The notes under the pieces are model-generated. The model had not been told where the DNA came from and did not search any database. It saw nothing but the letters and a program-made list of their open reading frames with translations. Position numbers and translations under genes: made by a program. DNA of 64,000 nucleotides, from NCBI RefSeq assembly GCF_029227915.1, contig NC_079887.1, positions 4,340,001-4,404,000 of the forward strand, written 5' to 3'. This DNA is from Hydractinia symbiolongicarpus (Eukaryota; Cnidaria; Hydrozoa; Anthoathecata; Hydractiniidae). This document shows, in pieces, positions 13,627-26,415 of this stretch. How positions within the stretch are numbered: position 1 is the stretch's first letter; the number at the start of each line of letters is the position of its first letter.

Positions 13627-16600
13627 ATGAGACTTGTAGTTTTCAAAAATGTTTTCATTTTTGATGAGACGCTGAATAAAAGAAGTTTAATCGCCGGCAA
13701 ACGAAAACCTGCGATTTCCCGTAAATCCCGGACTCGGCCCGTAAAGTCAAAGGTATACAAAGATAGTACCCAGGGAGTAAACTCATTTCCCAAACGATTT
13801 TTTAAATTATTATTTCACCACTAAAACGCATGAGACTTGTAGTTTTTAAAAATGTTTTCATTTTTGATGAGACGCTGAGTAAAAGAAGTTTAATCGCCGG
13901 CAAACGAAAACCTGCGATTTCCCGTTAATCCCGGACTCGGCCCGTAAAGTCAAAAGTATACAAAGATAGTACCCAGGGAGTAAACTCATTTCCCAAACGA
14001 TTTTTTAAATTATTTTTCCACCACTAAAACGCATGAGACTTGTAGTTTTCAGAAATGTTTTCATTTTTGATGAGACGCTTAATGAAAGTGGTTTAATCGC
14101 CGGCAAACGAAAACCCGTGATTTCCCGTAAATCCCGGGCTTGGCCCGTATAGTCGAATGTATACAAAGAAAGTACCCTGTGAGTAAACTCATTTCCAAAA
14201 CGATTTTTTAAATTATCTTTTCACCACTGAAACGCATGAGACTTGTAGTTTTCAAAAATGTTTTCATTTTTGATGAGACGCTGAATAAAAGAAGTTTAAT
14301 CACCGGCAAACGAAAACCCGCGACTTCCCGTAAATCCCGGACTCGGCCCGTTTAGTTGAATGTATATAAAGAAAGTACCCAGGGAGTAAACTGATTTCCC
14401 GAACGACTTTTCAAATTATTTTTGCACCACTAGAATGAATGAGACTTGTAGTTTTCAAAAATGTTTTCATTTTTAATGAGACGCTTAATGAAAGAGGTTT
14501 AATCGCCGGCAAACGAAAACCCGCGATTTCCTGTAATTTCCAGGCTTGGCCCGTATAGTCGAATGTATACAAAGAAAGTACCCTGTGAGTAAAGTCATTT
14601 CCAGAACGATTTTTTAAATTATCTTTTCACCACTAAAACGCATGAGACTTGTAGTTTTTAAAAATGTTTTCATTTTTGATGAGACGCTGAATAAAAGAAG
14701 TTTAATCGCCGGCAAACGAAAACCTGCGATTTCCCGTAAATCCCGGACTCGGCCCGTAAAGTCAAAGGTATACAAAGATAGTACCCAGGGAGTAAACTCA
14801 TTTCCCAAACGATTTTTTAAATTATTATTTCACCACTAAAACGCATGAGACTTGTAGTTTTTAAAAATGTTTTCATTTTTGATGAGACGCTGAATAAAAG
14901 AAGTTTAATCGCCGGCAAACGAAAACCTGCGATTTCCCGTTAATCCCGGACTCGGCCCGTAAAGTCAAAAGTATACAAAGATAGTACCCAGGGAGTAAAC
15001 TCATTTCCCAAACGATTTTTTAAATTATTTTTCCACCACTAAAACGCATGAGACTTGTAGTTTTCAGAAAAGTTTTCATTTTTGATGAGACGCTTAATGA
15101 AAGTGGTTTAATCGCCGGCAAACGAAAACCCGTGATTTCCCGTAAATCCCGGGCTTGGCCCGTATAGTCGAATGTATACAAAGAAAGTACCCTGTGAGTA
15201 AACTCATTTCCAAAACGATTTTTTAAATTATCTTTTCACCACTAAAACGCATGAGACTTGTAGTTTTCAAAAATGTTTTCATTTTTGATGAGACGCTGAA
15301 TAAAAGAAGTTTAATCACCGGCAAACGAAAACCCGCGACTTCCCGTAAATCCCGGACTCGGCCCGTTTAGTTGAATGTATATAAAGAAAGTACCCAGGGA
15401 GTAAACTGATTTCCCGAACGACTTTTCAAATTATTTTTGCACCACTAGAATGAATGAGACTTGTAGTTTTCAAAAATGTTTTCATTTTTAATGAGACGCT
15501 TAATGAAAGAGGTTTAATCGCCGGCAAACGAAAACCCGCGATTTCCCGTAATTTCCAGGCTTGGCCCGTATAGTCGAATGTATACAAAGAAAGTACCCTG
15601 TGAGTAAAGTCATTTCCAGAACGATTTTTTAAATTATCTTTTCACCACTAAAACGCATGAGACTTGTAGTTTTCAAAAATGTTTTCATTTTTGATGAGAC
15701 GCTGATTAAAAGAAGTTTAATCGCCGGCAAACGAAAACCTGTGATTTCCCGTAAATCCCGGACTCGGCCCGTAAAGTCAAAAGTATACAAAGAAAGTACC
15801 CAGGGAGTAAACTCATTTCCCAAACGATTTTTTAAATTATTATTTCACCACTAAAGCCCATGAGACTTGTAGATTTTAAAAATGTTTTCATTTTTGATGA
15901 GACGCTGAATAAAAGAAGTTTAATCGCCGGCAAACGAAAACCTGCGATTTCCCGTAAATCCCGGACTCGGCCCGTAAAGTCAAAAGTATACAAAGATAGT
16001 ACCCAGGGAGTAAACTCTTTTCCCAAACGATTTTTTAAATTATTTTTCCACCACTAAAACGCATGAGACTTGTAGTTTTCAGAAATGTTTTCATTTTTGA
16101 TGAGACGCTTAATGAAAGTGGTTTAATCGCCGGCAAACAAAAACCCGTGATTTCCCGTAAATCCCGGGCTTGGCCCGTATAGTCCAATGTATACAAAGAA
16201 AGTACCCTGTGAGTAAACTCATTTCCAAAACGATTTTTTAAATTATCTTTTCACCACTGAAACGCATGAGACTTGTAGTTTTCAAAAATGTTTTCATTTT
16301 TGATGAGACGCTGAATAAAAGAAGTTTAATCACCGGCAAACGAAAACCCGCGACTTCCCGTAAATCCCGGACTCGGCCCGTTTAGTTGAATGTATATAAA
16401 GAAAGTACCCAGGGAGTAAACTGATTTCCCGAACGACTTTTCAAATTATTTTTGCACCACTAGAATGAATGAGACTTGTAGTTTTCAAAAATGTTTTCAT
16501 TTTTAATGAGACGCTTAATGAAAGCGGTTTAATCGCCGGCAAACGAAAACCAGCGATTTCCCGTAAATCCCAGGCTTGGCCCGTATAGTCGAATGTATAC

Positions 16601-16671
16601 AAAGAAAGTACCCTGTGAGTAAAGTCATTTCCAGAACGATTTTTTAAATTATCTTTTCACCACTAAAACGC
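13627..16671 (+). repeat. Five-monomer higher-order repeat, 1015 bp in three copies
   Basis: Copies are 13627-14641, 14642-15656 and 15657-16671. The monomer order is constant: a GTAAAGTC monomer; a second GTAAAGTC monomer; a TTTTCAGAAATG monomer with GAAAGTGG; an AATCACCGG monomer ending GTTTAGTTGAATG; and a GAATGAGAC monomer. The rare GAACGACTTTTC appears at 14401, 15416 and 16431, exactly 1015 bp apart. Copy-specific changes include AGAAAAG in copy 2 and CCCATGAG in the second monomer of copy 3. A fourth copy starts at 16672 but diverges within its second monomer. Confidence 0.93.
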
Positions 16672-17483
16672 ATGAGACTTGTAGTTTTCAAAAATGTTTT
16701 CATTTTTGATGAGACGCTGAATAAAAGAAGTTTAATCGCCGGCAAACGAAAACCTGTGATTTCCCGTAAATCCCGGACTCGGCCCGTAAAGTCAAAAGTA
16801 TACAAAGAAAGTACCCAGGGAGTAAACTCATTTCCCAAACGATTTTTTAAATTATTATTTCACCACTAAAGCCCATGAGACTTGTAGATTTTAATAATGT
16901 TTTCATTTTTGATGAGACGCTGAATAAAAGAAGTTTAATCGCCGGCAAACGAAAACCCGCGACTTCCCGTAAATCCCGGATTCGGCCCGTATAGTCAAAA
17001 GTATACAAAGAAAGTACCCAGGGAGTAAACTCATTTCCCGAACGATTTTTTAATTTATTTTTTCACCACTAAAACGCATGAGACTTGTAGTTTTCAAAAA
17101 TGTTTTCATTTTTGATGAGACGCTGAATAAAAGAAGTTTAATCGCCGGCAAACGAAAACCTGCGATTTCCCGTAAATCCCGGACTCGGCCCGTAAAGTCA
17201 AAAGTATACTAAGAAAGTACCCAGGGAGTAAACTCATTTCCCAAACGATTTTTTAAATTATTTTTCCACCACTAAAACGCATGAGACTTGTAGTTTTCAG
17301 AAATGTTTTCATTTTTGATGAGACGCTTAATGAAAGTGGTTTAATCGCCGGCAAACGAAAACCCGTGATTTCCCGTAAATCCCGGGCGTGGCCCGTATAG
17401 TCGAATGTACACAAAGAAAGTACCCTGTGAGTAAACTCATTTCCAAAACGATTTTTTAAATGATCTTTTCACCACTAAAACGG
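16672..17483 (+). repeat. Four transitional monomers
   Basis: The first monomer continues the 1015-bp series and the second (16875, CCCATGAG with GTAGATTTTAATAATG) departs from it. The monomers at 17078 and 17281 lead into the 609-bp series. The monomer at 17281 resembles the third monomer of the 609-bp unit but keeps GTGAGTAAAC instead of GTGAGGAAAC and has GTACACAAAG. Confidence 0.85.
16956..16989 (-). other. Four CCCG motifs one helical turn apart; G-rich on the minus strand
   Basis: In this monomer CCCG begins at 16956, 16966, 16975 and 16986, giving spacings of 10, 9 and 11 bp. The minus strand therefore carries four GGG runs separated by 8, 6 and 7 bases, slightly longer than the classical G-quadruplex loop limit of 7. 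The element recurs in most monomers. In the CCTGCG subfamily one G run is broken. A structural role or a protein footprint is inference. Confidence 0.7.
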
Positions 17484-19919
17484 ATGAGACTTGTAGTTTT
17501 CAAAAATGTTTTCATTTTTGATGACACGCTGAATAAAAGAAGTTTAATCGCCGGCAAACGAAAACCTGCGATTTCCCGTAAATCCTGGACTCGGCCCATA
17601 TAGTCAAAAGTATACAAAGAAAGTACCCAGGGAGTAAACTCATTTCCCAAACGATTTTTTAAATTATTATTTCACCACTAAAGCCCATGAGACTTGTAGA
17701 TTTTAAAAATGTTTTCATTTTTGATGAGACGCTGAATAAAAAAAGTTTAATCGCCGGCAAACGAAAACCCTCGACTTCCCGTAAATCCCGGATTCGGCCC
17801 GTATAGTCAAAAGTATACAAAGAAAGTACCCAGGGAGTAAACTCATTTCCCGAACGATTTTTTAAATTATTTTTTCACCACTAAAACGCATGAGACTTGA
17901 AGTTTTCAAAAATGTTTTCATTTTTGATGAGACGCTTAATGAAAGTGGTTTAATCGCCGGCAAACGAAAACCCGTGATTTCCCGTAAATCCCGGGCTTGG
18001 CCCGTATAGTCGAATGTATACAAAGAAAGTACCCTGTGAGGAAACTCATTTCCAAAACGATTTTTTAAATGATCTTTTCACCACTAAAACGGATGAGACT
18101 TGTAGTTTTCAAAAATGTTTTCATTTTTGATGACACGCTGAATAAAAGAAGTTTAATCGCCGGCAAACGAAAACCTGCGATTTCCCGTAAATCCTGGACT
18201 CGGCCCATATAGTCAAAAGTATACAAAGAAAGTACCCAGGGAGTAAACTCATTTCCCAAACGATTTTTTAAATTATTATTTCACCACTAAAGCCCATGAG
18301 ACTTGTAGATTTTAAAAATGTTTTCATTTTTGATGAGACGCTGAATAAAAAAAGTTTAATCGCCGGCAAACGAAAACCCTCGACTTCCCGTAAATCCCGG
18401 ATTCGGCCCGTATAGTCAAAAGTATACAAAGAAAGTACCCAGGGAGTAAACTCATTTCCCGAACGATTTTTTAAATTATTTTTTCACCACTAAAACGCAT
18501 GAGACTTGAAGTTTTCAAAAATGTTTTCATTTTTGATGAGACGCTTAATGAAAGTGGTTTAATCGCCGGCAAACGAAAACCCGTGATTTCCCGTAAATCC
18601 CGGGCTTGGCCCGTATAGTCGAATGTATACAAAGAAAGTACCCTGTGAGGAAACTCATTTCCAAAACGATTTTTTAAATTATCTTTTCACCACTAAAACG
18701 CATGAGACTTGTAGTTTTCAAAAATGTTTTCATTTTTGATGACACGCTGAATAAAAGAAGTTTAATCGCCGGCAAACGAAAACCTGCGATTTCCCGTAAA
18801 TCCTGGACTCGGCCCATATAGTCAAAAGTATACAAAGAAAGTACCCAGGGAGTAAACTCATTTCCCAAACGATTTTTTAAATTATTATTTCACCACTAAA
18901 GCCCATGAGACTTGTAGATTTTAAAAATGTTTTCATTTTTGATGAGACGCTGAATAAAAAAAGTTTAATCGCCGGCAAACGAAAACCCTCGACTTCCCGT
19001 AAATCCCGGATTCGGCCCGTATAGTCAAAAGTATACAAAGAAAGTACCCAGGGAGTAAACTCATTTCCCGAACGATTTTTTAAATTATTTTTTCACCACT
19101 AAAACGCATGAGACTTGAAGTTTTCAAAAATGTTTTCATTTTTGATGAGACGCTTAATGAAAGTGGTTTAATCGCCGGCAAACGAAAACCCGTGATTTCC
19201 CGTAAATCCCGGGCTTGGCCCGTATAGTCGAATGTATACAAAGAAAGTACCCTGTGAGGAAACTCATTTCCAAAACGATTTTTTAAATGATCTTTTCACC
19301 ACTAAAACGGATGAGACTTGTAGTTTTCAAAAATGTTTTCATTTTTGATGACACGCTGAATAAAAGAAGTTTAATCGCCGGCAAACGAAAACCTGCGATT
19401 TCCCGTAAATCCTGGACTCGGCCCATATAGTCAAAAGTATACAAAGAAAGTACCCAGGGAGTAAACTCATTTCCCAAACGATTTTTTAAATTATTATTTC
19501 ACCACTAAAGCCCATGAGACTTGTAGATTTTAAAAATGTTTTCATTTTTGATGAGACGCTGAATAAAAAAAGTTTAATCGCCGGCAAACGAAAACCCTCG
19601 ACTTCCCGTAAATCCCGGATTCGGCCCGTATAGTCAAAAGTATACAAAGAAAGTACCCAGGGAGTAAACTCATTTCCCGAACGATTTTTTAAATTATTTT
19701 TTCACCACTAAAACGCATGAGACTTGAAGTTTTCAAAAATGTTTTCATTTTTGATGAGACGCTTAATGAAAGTGGTTTAATCGCCGGCAAACGAAAACCC
19801 GTGATTTCCCGTAAATCCCGGGCTTGGCCCGTATAGTCGAATGTATACAAAGAAAGTACCCTGTGAGGAAACTCATTTCCAAAACGATTTTTTAAATTAT
19901 CTTTTCACCACTAAAACGC
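17484..19919 (+). repeat. Three-monomer higher-order repeat, 609 bp in four near-identical copies
   Basis: Copies start at 17484, 18093, 18702 and 19311. Each holds monomer A (GATGACACGCTG, TCCTGGACTCGGCCCATATAG), monomer B (GTAGATTTT, GAATAAAAAAAG, CCCTCGACTTCCC) and monomer C (GACTTGAAGTTTTC, GAAAGTGG, GTGAGGAAAC). By eye the copies are almost identical over 609 bp. The exception is copy 3, which lacks the AAATGATC and CGGATGAG variants seen at the start of the other three. This is one of the two youngest-looking amplifications in the window. Confidence 0.95.
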
Positions 19920-20731
19920 ATGAGACTTGTAGTTTTCAAAAATGTTTTCATTTTTGATGAGACGCTGAATAAAAGAAGTTTAATCACCGGCAAACGAAAA
20001 CCCGCGACTTCCCGTAAATCCCGGACTCGGCCCGTATAGTCAAAAGTATACAAAGAAAGAACCCAGGGAGTAAACTCATTTCCCGAACGATTTTTTAAAT
20101 TATTTTTCCACCACTAAAACGCATGGGACTTGTAGTTTTCAAAAATGTTTTCATTTTTAATGAGACGCTGAATTAAAGAAGTTTAATTGCCGGCAAACGA
20201 AAACCCGCGATTTCCCGTAAATCCCGGGCTTGGCCCGTTTAGTTGAATGTATATAAAGAAAGTACCCAGGGAGTAAACTAATTTCCCGAACGATTTTTCA
20301 AATTATTTTTGCAACACTAGAACGAATGAGACTTGTAGTTTTCAAAAATGTTTTCATTTTTAATGAGACGCTTAATGAAAGAGGTTTAATCGCCGGCAAA
20401 CGAAAACCCGCGATTACCCGTAAATCCTAGGCTTGGCCCGTACAGTCGAATGTATACAAAGAAAGTACCCTGTGAGTAAAGTCATTTCCAGAACGATTTT
20501 TTAAATTATCTATTCACCGCTAAAACGCATGAGACTTGTAGTTTTCAAAAATGTTTTCATTTTTGATGAGACGCTGAATAAAAGAAGTTTAATCACCGGC
20601 AAACGAAAACCCGGGACTTCCCGTAAATCCCGGACTCGGCCCGTATAGTCAAAAGTATACAAAGAAAGAACCCAGGGAGTAAACTCATTTCCCGAACGAT
20701 TTTTTAAATTATTTTTCCACCACTAAAACGC
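19920..20731 (+). repeat. Four transitional monomers
   Basis: Monomers at 19920, 20123, 20326 and 20529. The 20326 monomer follows a segment with the rare GCAACACTAG, which returns exactly 1218 bp later at 21531. These monomers therefore share ancestry with the first part of the following 2842-bp block, at six-monomer spacing. Confidence 0.8.
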
Positions 20732-22355
20732 ATGAGACTTGTAGTTTTCAAAAATGTTTTCATTTTTAATGAGACGCTGAAATAAAGAAGTTTAATCGCC
20801 GGCAAACGAAAACCCGCAATTTCCCGTAAATCCCGGGCTTGGCCCGTTTAGTTGAATGTATATAAAGAAAGTACCCAGGGATTAAACTGATTTCCCGAAC
20901 GATTTTTTAAATTATTTTTGCACCACTAAAACGAATGAGACTTGTAGTTTTCAAAACTGTTTTCATTTTTAATGAGACGCTTAATGAAAGAGATTTAATT
21001 GCCGGCAAACGAAAACCCGCGATTACCCGTAAATCCCAGGCTTGGCCCGTATAGTCGAATGTATACAAAGAAAGTACCCTGTGAGTAAAGTCATTTCCAG
21101 AACGATTTTTTAAATTATCTATTCACCACTAAAACGCATGAGACTTGTAGTTTTCAAAAATGTTTTCATTTTTGATGAGACGCTGAATAAAAGAAGTTTA
21201 ATCGCCGACAAATGAAAACCTGCGATTTCCCGTAAATCCAGGACTCGGCCCGTAAAGTCAAAAGTATACAAAGAAAGTACCCAGGGAGTAAACTCATTTC
21301 CCAAACGATTTTTTAAATTATTATTTCACCACTAAAGCCCATGAGACTTGTAGATTTTAAAAATGTTTTCATTTTTAATGAGACGCTGAATTAAAGAAGT
21401 TTAATCGCCGGCAAACGAAAACCCGCGATTTCCCGTAAATCCCGGGCTTGGCCCGTTTAGTTGAATGTATATAAAGAAAGTACCCAGGGAGTAAACTGAT
21501 TTCCCGAACGATTTTTCAAATTATTTTTGCAACACTAGAACGAATGAGACTTGTAGTTTTCAAAAATGTTTTCATTTTTAATGAGACGTTTAATGAAAGA
21601 GGTTTAATCGCCAGCAAACGAAAACCCGCGATTACCCGTAAATCCTAGGCTTGGCCCGTATAGTCGAATGTATACAAAGAAAGTACCCTGTGAGTAAAGT
21701 CATTTCCAGAACGATTTTTTAAATTATCTATTCACCACTAAAACGCATGAGACTTGTAGTTTTCAAAAATGTTTTCATTTTTGATGAGACGCTGAATAAA
21801 AGAAGTTTAATCACCGGCAAACGAAAACCCGGGACTTCCCGTAAATCCCGGACTCGGCCCGTATAGTCAAAAGTATACAAAGAAAGAACCCAGGGAGTAA
21901 ACTCATTTCCCGAACGATTTTTTAAATTATTTTTCCACCACTAAAACGCATGAGACTTGTAGTTTTCAAAAATGTTTTCATTTTTAATGAGACGCTGAAT
22001 TAAAGAAGTTTAATCGCCGGCAAACGAAAACCCGCGATTTCCCGTAAATCCCGGGCTTGGCCCGTTTAGTTGAATGTATATAAAGAAAGTACCCAGGGAG
22101 TAAACTGATTTCCCGAACGATTTTTCAAATTATTTTTGCACCACTAGAACGAATGAGACTTGTAGTTTTCAAAAATGTTTTCATTTTTGATGAGACGCTG
22201 AATAAAAGAAGTTTAATCGCCGACAAATGAAAACCTGCGATTTCCCGTAAATCCAGGACTCGGCCCGTAAAGTCAAAAGTATACAAAGAAAGTACCCAGG
22301 GAGTAAACTCATTTCCCAAACGATTTTTTAAATTATTATTTCACCACTAAAGCCC

Positions 22356-23573
22356 ATGAGACTTGTAGATTTAAAAAATGTTTTCATTTTTGATGAGACG
22401 CTGAATAAAAGAAGTTTAATCGCCGGCAAACGAAAACCCGCGACTTCCCGTAAATCCCGGATTCGGCCCGTAAAATCAAAAGTATACAAAGAAAGTACCC
22501 AGGGAGTAAACTCATTTCCCAAACGATTTTTTAAATTATTTTTCCACCACTAAAACGCATGAGACTTGTAGTTTTTAGAAATGTTTTCATTTTTGATAAA
22601 ACGCTTAATGAAAGTGGTTTAATCGCCGGCAAACGAAAACCCGTGATTTCCCGTAAATCCTGGGCTTGGCCCGTATAGTCGAATGTATACAAAGAAAGTA
22701 CCCTGTGAGGAAACTCATTTCCAAAACGATTTTTTAAATTATCTTTTCACCACTAAAACGCATGAGACTTGTAGTTTTCAAAAATGTTTTCATTTTTGAT
22801 GAGACGCTGAATAAAAGAAGTTTAATCACCGGCAAACGAAAACCCGCGACTTCCCGTAAATCCCGGACTCGGAACGTATAGTCAAAAGTATACAAAGAAA
22901 GAACCCAGGGAGTAAACTCATTTCCCGAATGATTTTTTAAATTATTTTTCCACCACTAAAACGCATGAGACTTGTAGATTTAAAAAATGTTTTCATTTTT
23001 GATGAGACGCTGAATAAAAGAAGTTTAATCGCCGGCAAACGAAAACCCGCGACTTCCCGTAAATCCCGGATTCGGCCCGTAAAATCAAAAGTTTACAAAG
23101 AAAGTACCCAGGGAGTAAACTCATTTCCCAAACGATTTTTTAAATTATTTTTCCACCACTAAAACGCATGAGACTTGTAGTTTTTAGAAATGTTTTCATT
23201 TTTGATAAAACGCTTAATGAAAGTGGTTTAATCGCCGGCAAACGAAAACCCGTGATTTCCCGTAAATCCCGGGCTTGGCCCGTATAGTCGAATGTATACA
23301 AAGAAAGTACCCTGTGAGGAAACTCATTTCCAAAACGATTTTTTAAATTATCTTTTCACCACTAAAACGCATGAGACTTGTAGTTTTCAAAAATGTTTTC
23401 ATTTTTGATGAGACGCTGAATAAAAGAAGTTTAATCACCGGCAAACGAAAACCCGCGACTTCCCGTAAATCCCGGACTCGGAACGTATAGTCAAAAGTAT
23501 ACAAAGAAAGAACCCAGGGAGTAAACTCATTTCCCGAATGATTTTTTAAATTATTTTTCCACCACTAAAACGC
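22356..23573 (+). repeat. 609-bp duplication nested in the first 2842-bp unit
   Basis: Units 22356-22964 and 22965-23573 each hold a GTAGATTTAAAAAATG monomer, a GTTTTTAGAAATG monomer with GATAAAACGC, and an AATCACCGG monomer with GGAACGTATAG. They differ at few sites, for example AGTATAC versus AGTTTAC. The pair recurs in the second 2842-bp unit, so this 609-bp event came first. Confidence 0.92.
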
Positions 23574-25197
23574 ATGAGACTTGTAGTTTTCCAAAATGTT
23601 TTCATTTTTAATGAGACGCTGAAATAAAGAAGTTTAATCGCCGCCAAACGAAAACCCGCAATTTCCCGTAAATCCCGGGCTTGGCCCGTTTAGTTGAATG
23701 TATATAAAGAAAGTACCCAGGGATTAAACTGATTTCCCGAACGATTTTTTAAATTATTTTTGCACCACTAAAACGAATGAGACTTGTAGTTTTCAAAACT
23801 GTTTTCATTTTTAATGAGACGCTTAATGAAAGAGATTTAATTGCCGGCAAACGAAAACCCGCGATTACCCGTAAATCCCAGGCTTGGCCCGTATAGTCGA
23901 ATGTATACAAAGAAAGTACCCTGTGAGTAAAGTCATTTCCAGAACGATTTTTTAAATTATCTATTCACCACTAAAACGCATGAGACTTGTAGTTTTCAAA
24001 AATGTTTTCATTTTTGATGAGACGCTGAATAAAAGAAGTTTAATCGCCGACAAATGAAAACCTGCGATTTCCCGTAAATCCAGGACTCGGCCCGTAAAGT
24101 CAAAAGTATACAAAGAAAGTACCCAGGGAGTAAACTCATTTCCCAAACGATTTTTTAAATTATTATTTCACCACTAAAGCCCATGAGACTTGTAGATTTT
24201 AAAAATGTTTTCATTTTTAATGAGACGCTGAATTAAAGAAGTTTAATCGCCGGCAAACGAAAACCCGCGATTTCCCGTAAATCCCGGGCTTGGCCCGTTT
24301 AGTTGAATGTATATAAAGAAAGTACCCAGGGAGTAAACTGATTTCCCGAACGATTTTTCAAATTATTTTTGCAACACTAGAACGAATGAGATTTGTAGTT
24401 TTCAAAAATGTTTTCATTTTTAATGAGACGCTTAATGAAAGAGGTTTAATCGCCGGCAAACGAAAACCCGCGATTACCCGTAAATCCTAGGCTTGGCCCG
24501 TATAGTCGAATGTATACAAAGAAAGTACCCTGTGAGTAAAGTCATTTCCAGAACGATTTTTTAAATTATCTATTCACCACTAAAACGCATGAGACTTGTA
24601 GTTTTCAAAAATGTTTTCATTTTTGATGAGACGCTGAATAAAAGAAGTTTAATCACCGGCAAACGAAAACCCGGGACTTCCCGTAAATCCCGGACTCGGC
24701 CCGTATAGTCAAAAGTATACAAAGAAAGAACCCAGGGAGTAAACTCATTTCCCGAACGATTTTTTAAATTATTTTTCCACCACTAAAACGCATGAGACTT
24801 GTAGTTTTCAAAAATGTTTTCATTTTTAATGAGACGCTGAATTAAAGAAGTTTAATCGCCGGCAAACGAAAACCCGCGATTTCCCGTAAATCCCGGGCTT
24901 GGCCCGTTTAGTTGAATGTATATAAAGAAAGTACCCAGGGAGTAAACTGATTTCCCGAACGATTTTTCAAATTATTTTTGCACCACTAGAACGAATGAGA
25001 CTTGTAGTTTTCAAAAATGTTTTCATTTTTGATGAGACGCTGAATAAAAGAAGTTTAATCGCCGACAAATGAAAACCTGCGATTTCCCGTAAATCCAGGA
25101 CTCGGCCCGTAAAGTCAAAAGTATACAAAGAAAGTACCCAGGGAGTAAACTCATTTCCCAAACGATTTTTTAAATTATTATTTCACCACTAAAGCCC

Positions 25198-26415
25198 ATG
25201 AGACTTGTAGATTTAAAAAATGTTTTCATTTTTGATGAGACGCTGAATAAAAGAAGTTTAATCGCCGGCAAACGAAAACCCGCGACTTCCCGTAAATCCC
25301 GGATTCGGCCCGTAAAATCAAAAGTATACAAAGAAAGTACCCAGGGAGTAAACTCATTTCCCAAACGATTTTTTAAATTATTTTTCCACCACTAAAACGC
25401 ATGAGACTTGTAGTTTTTAGAAATGTTTTCATTTTTGATAAAACGCTTAATGAAAGTGGTTTAATCGCCGGCAAACGAAAACCCGTGATTTCCCGTAAAT
25501 CCCGGGCTTGGCCCGTATAGTCGAATGTATACAAAGAAAGTACCCTGTGAGGAAACTCATTTCCAAAACGATTTTTTAAATTATCTTTTCACCACTAAAA
25601 CGCATGAGACTTGTAGTTTTCAAAAAAGTTTTCATTTTTGATGAGACGCTGAATAAAAGAAGTTTAATCACCGGCAAACGAAAACCCGCGACTTCCCGTA
25701 AATCCCGGACTCGGAACGTATAGTCAAAAGTATACAAAGAAAGAACCCAGGGAGTAAACTCATTTCCCGAATGATTTTTTAAATTATTTTTCCACCACTA
25801 AAACGCATGAGACTTGTAGATTTAAAAAATGTTTTCATTTTTGATGAGACGCTGAATAAAAGAAGTTTAATCGCCGGCAAACGAAAACCCGCGACTTCCC
25901 GTAAATCCCGGATTCGGCCCGTAAAATCAAAAGTTTACAAAGAAAGTACCCAGGGAGTAAACTCATTTCCCAAACGATTTTTTAAATTATTTTTCCACCA
26001 CTAAAACGCATGAGACTTGTAGTTTTTAGAAATGTTTTCATTTTTGATAAAACGCTTAATGAAAGTGGTTTAATCGCCGGCAAACGAAAACCCGTGATTT
26101 CCCGTAAATCCCGGGCTTGGCCCGTATAGTCGAATGTATACAAAGAAAGTACCCTGTGAGGAAACTCATTTCCAAAACGATTTTTTAAATTATCTTTTCA
26201 CCACTAAAACGCATGAGACTTGTAGTTTTCAAAAATGTTTTCATTTTTGATGAGACGCTGAATAAAAGAAGTTTAATCACCGGCAAACGAAAACCCGCGA
26301 CTTCCCGTAAATCCCGGACTCGGAACGTATAGTCAAAAGTATACAAAGAAAGAACCCAGGGAGTAAACTCATTTCCCGAATGATTTTTTAAATTATTTTT
26401 CCACCACTAAAACGC
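25198..26415 (+). repeat. 609-bp duplication nested in the second 2842-bp unit
   Basis: Units 25198-25806 and 25807-26415 are the counterparts of 22356-23573, shifted by 2842 bp. They carry the same order of variants, including AGTTTAC in the second unit only. Confidence 0.92.

Larger units (their letters stand above)
20732..26415 (+). repeat. 14-monomer (2842 bp) tandem duplication
   Basis: Units are 20732-23573 and 23574-26415. Every monomer of unit 1 has its counterpart exactly 2842 bp later, including rare variants: CAAAACTG (20953/23795), CGCCGACAAATG, GCAACACTAG, GATAAAACGC, GGAACGTATAG and GAATGATT. Only scattered differences were seen, for example G to C at 20802/23644, T to A at 22785/25627, CCTGGG versus CCCGGG near 22660/25502, and GAGATTTG near 24389. 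The two units have the same length, so no indel separates them. The event is recent compared with its surroundings. Confidence 0.95.

Noticed and set aside
16956-16989. Telomere-like CCCGTAAATCCC
   Set aside because: It resembles a degenerate plant telomere repeat (CCCTAAA), but it occurs once per monomer with G in place of T and is not iterated. It is part of the GC-rich core.
20732-26415. Assembly artefact as the explanation for the 2842-bp duplication
   Set aside because: Not excluded, but both units carry scattered private substitutions (20802/23644, 22785/25627 and others), which argues against simple duplication of one sequence by the assembler.
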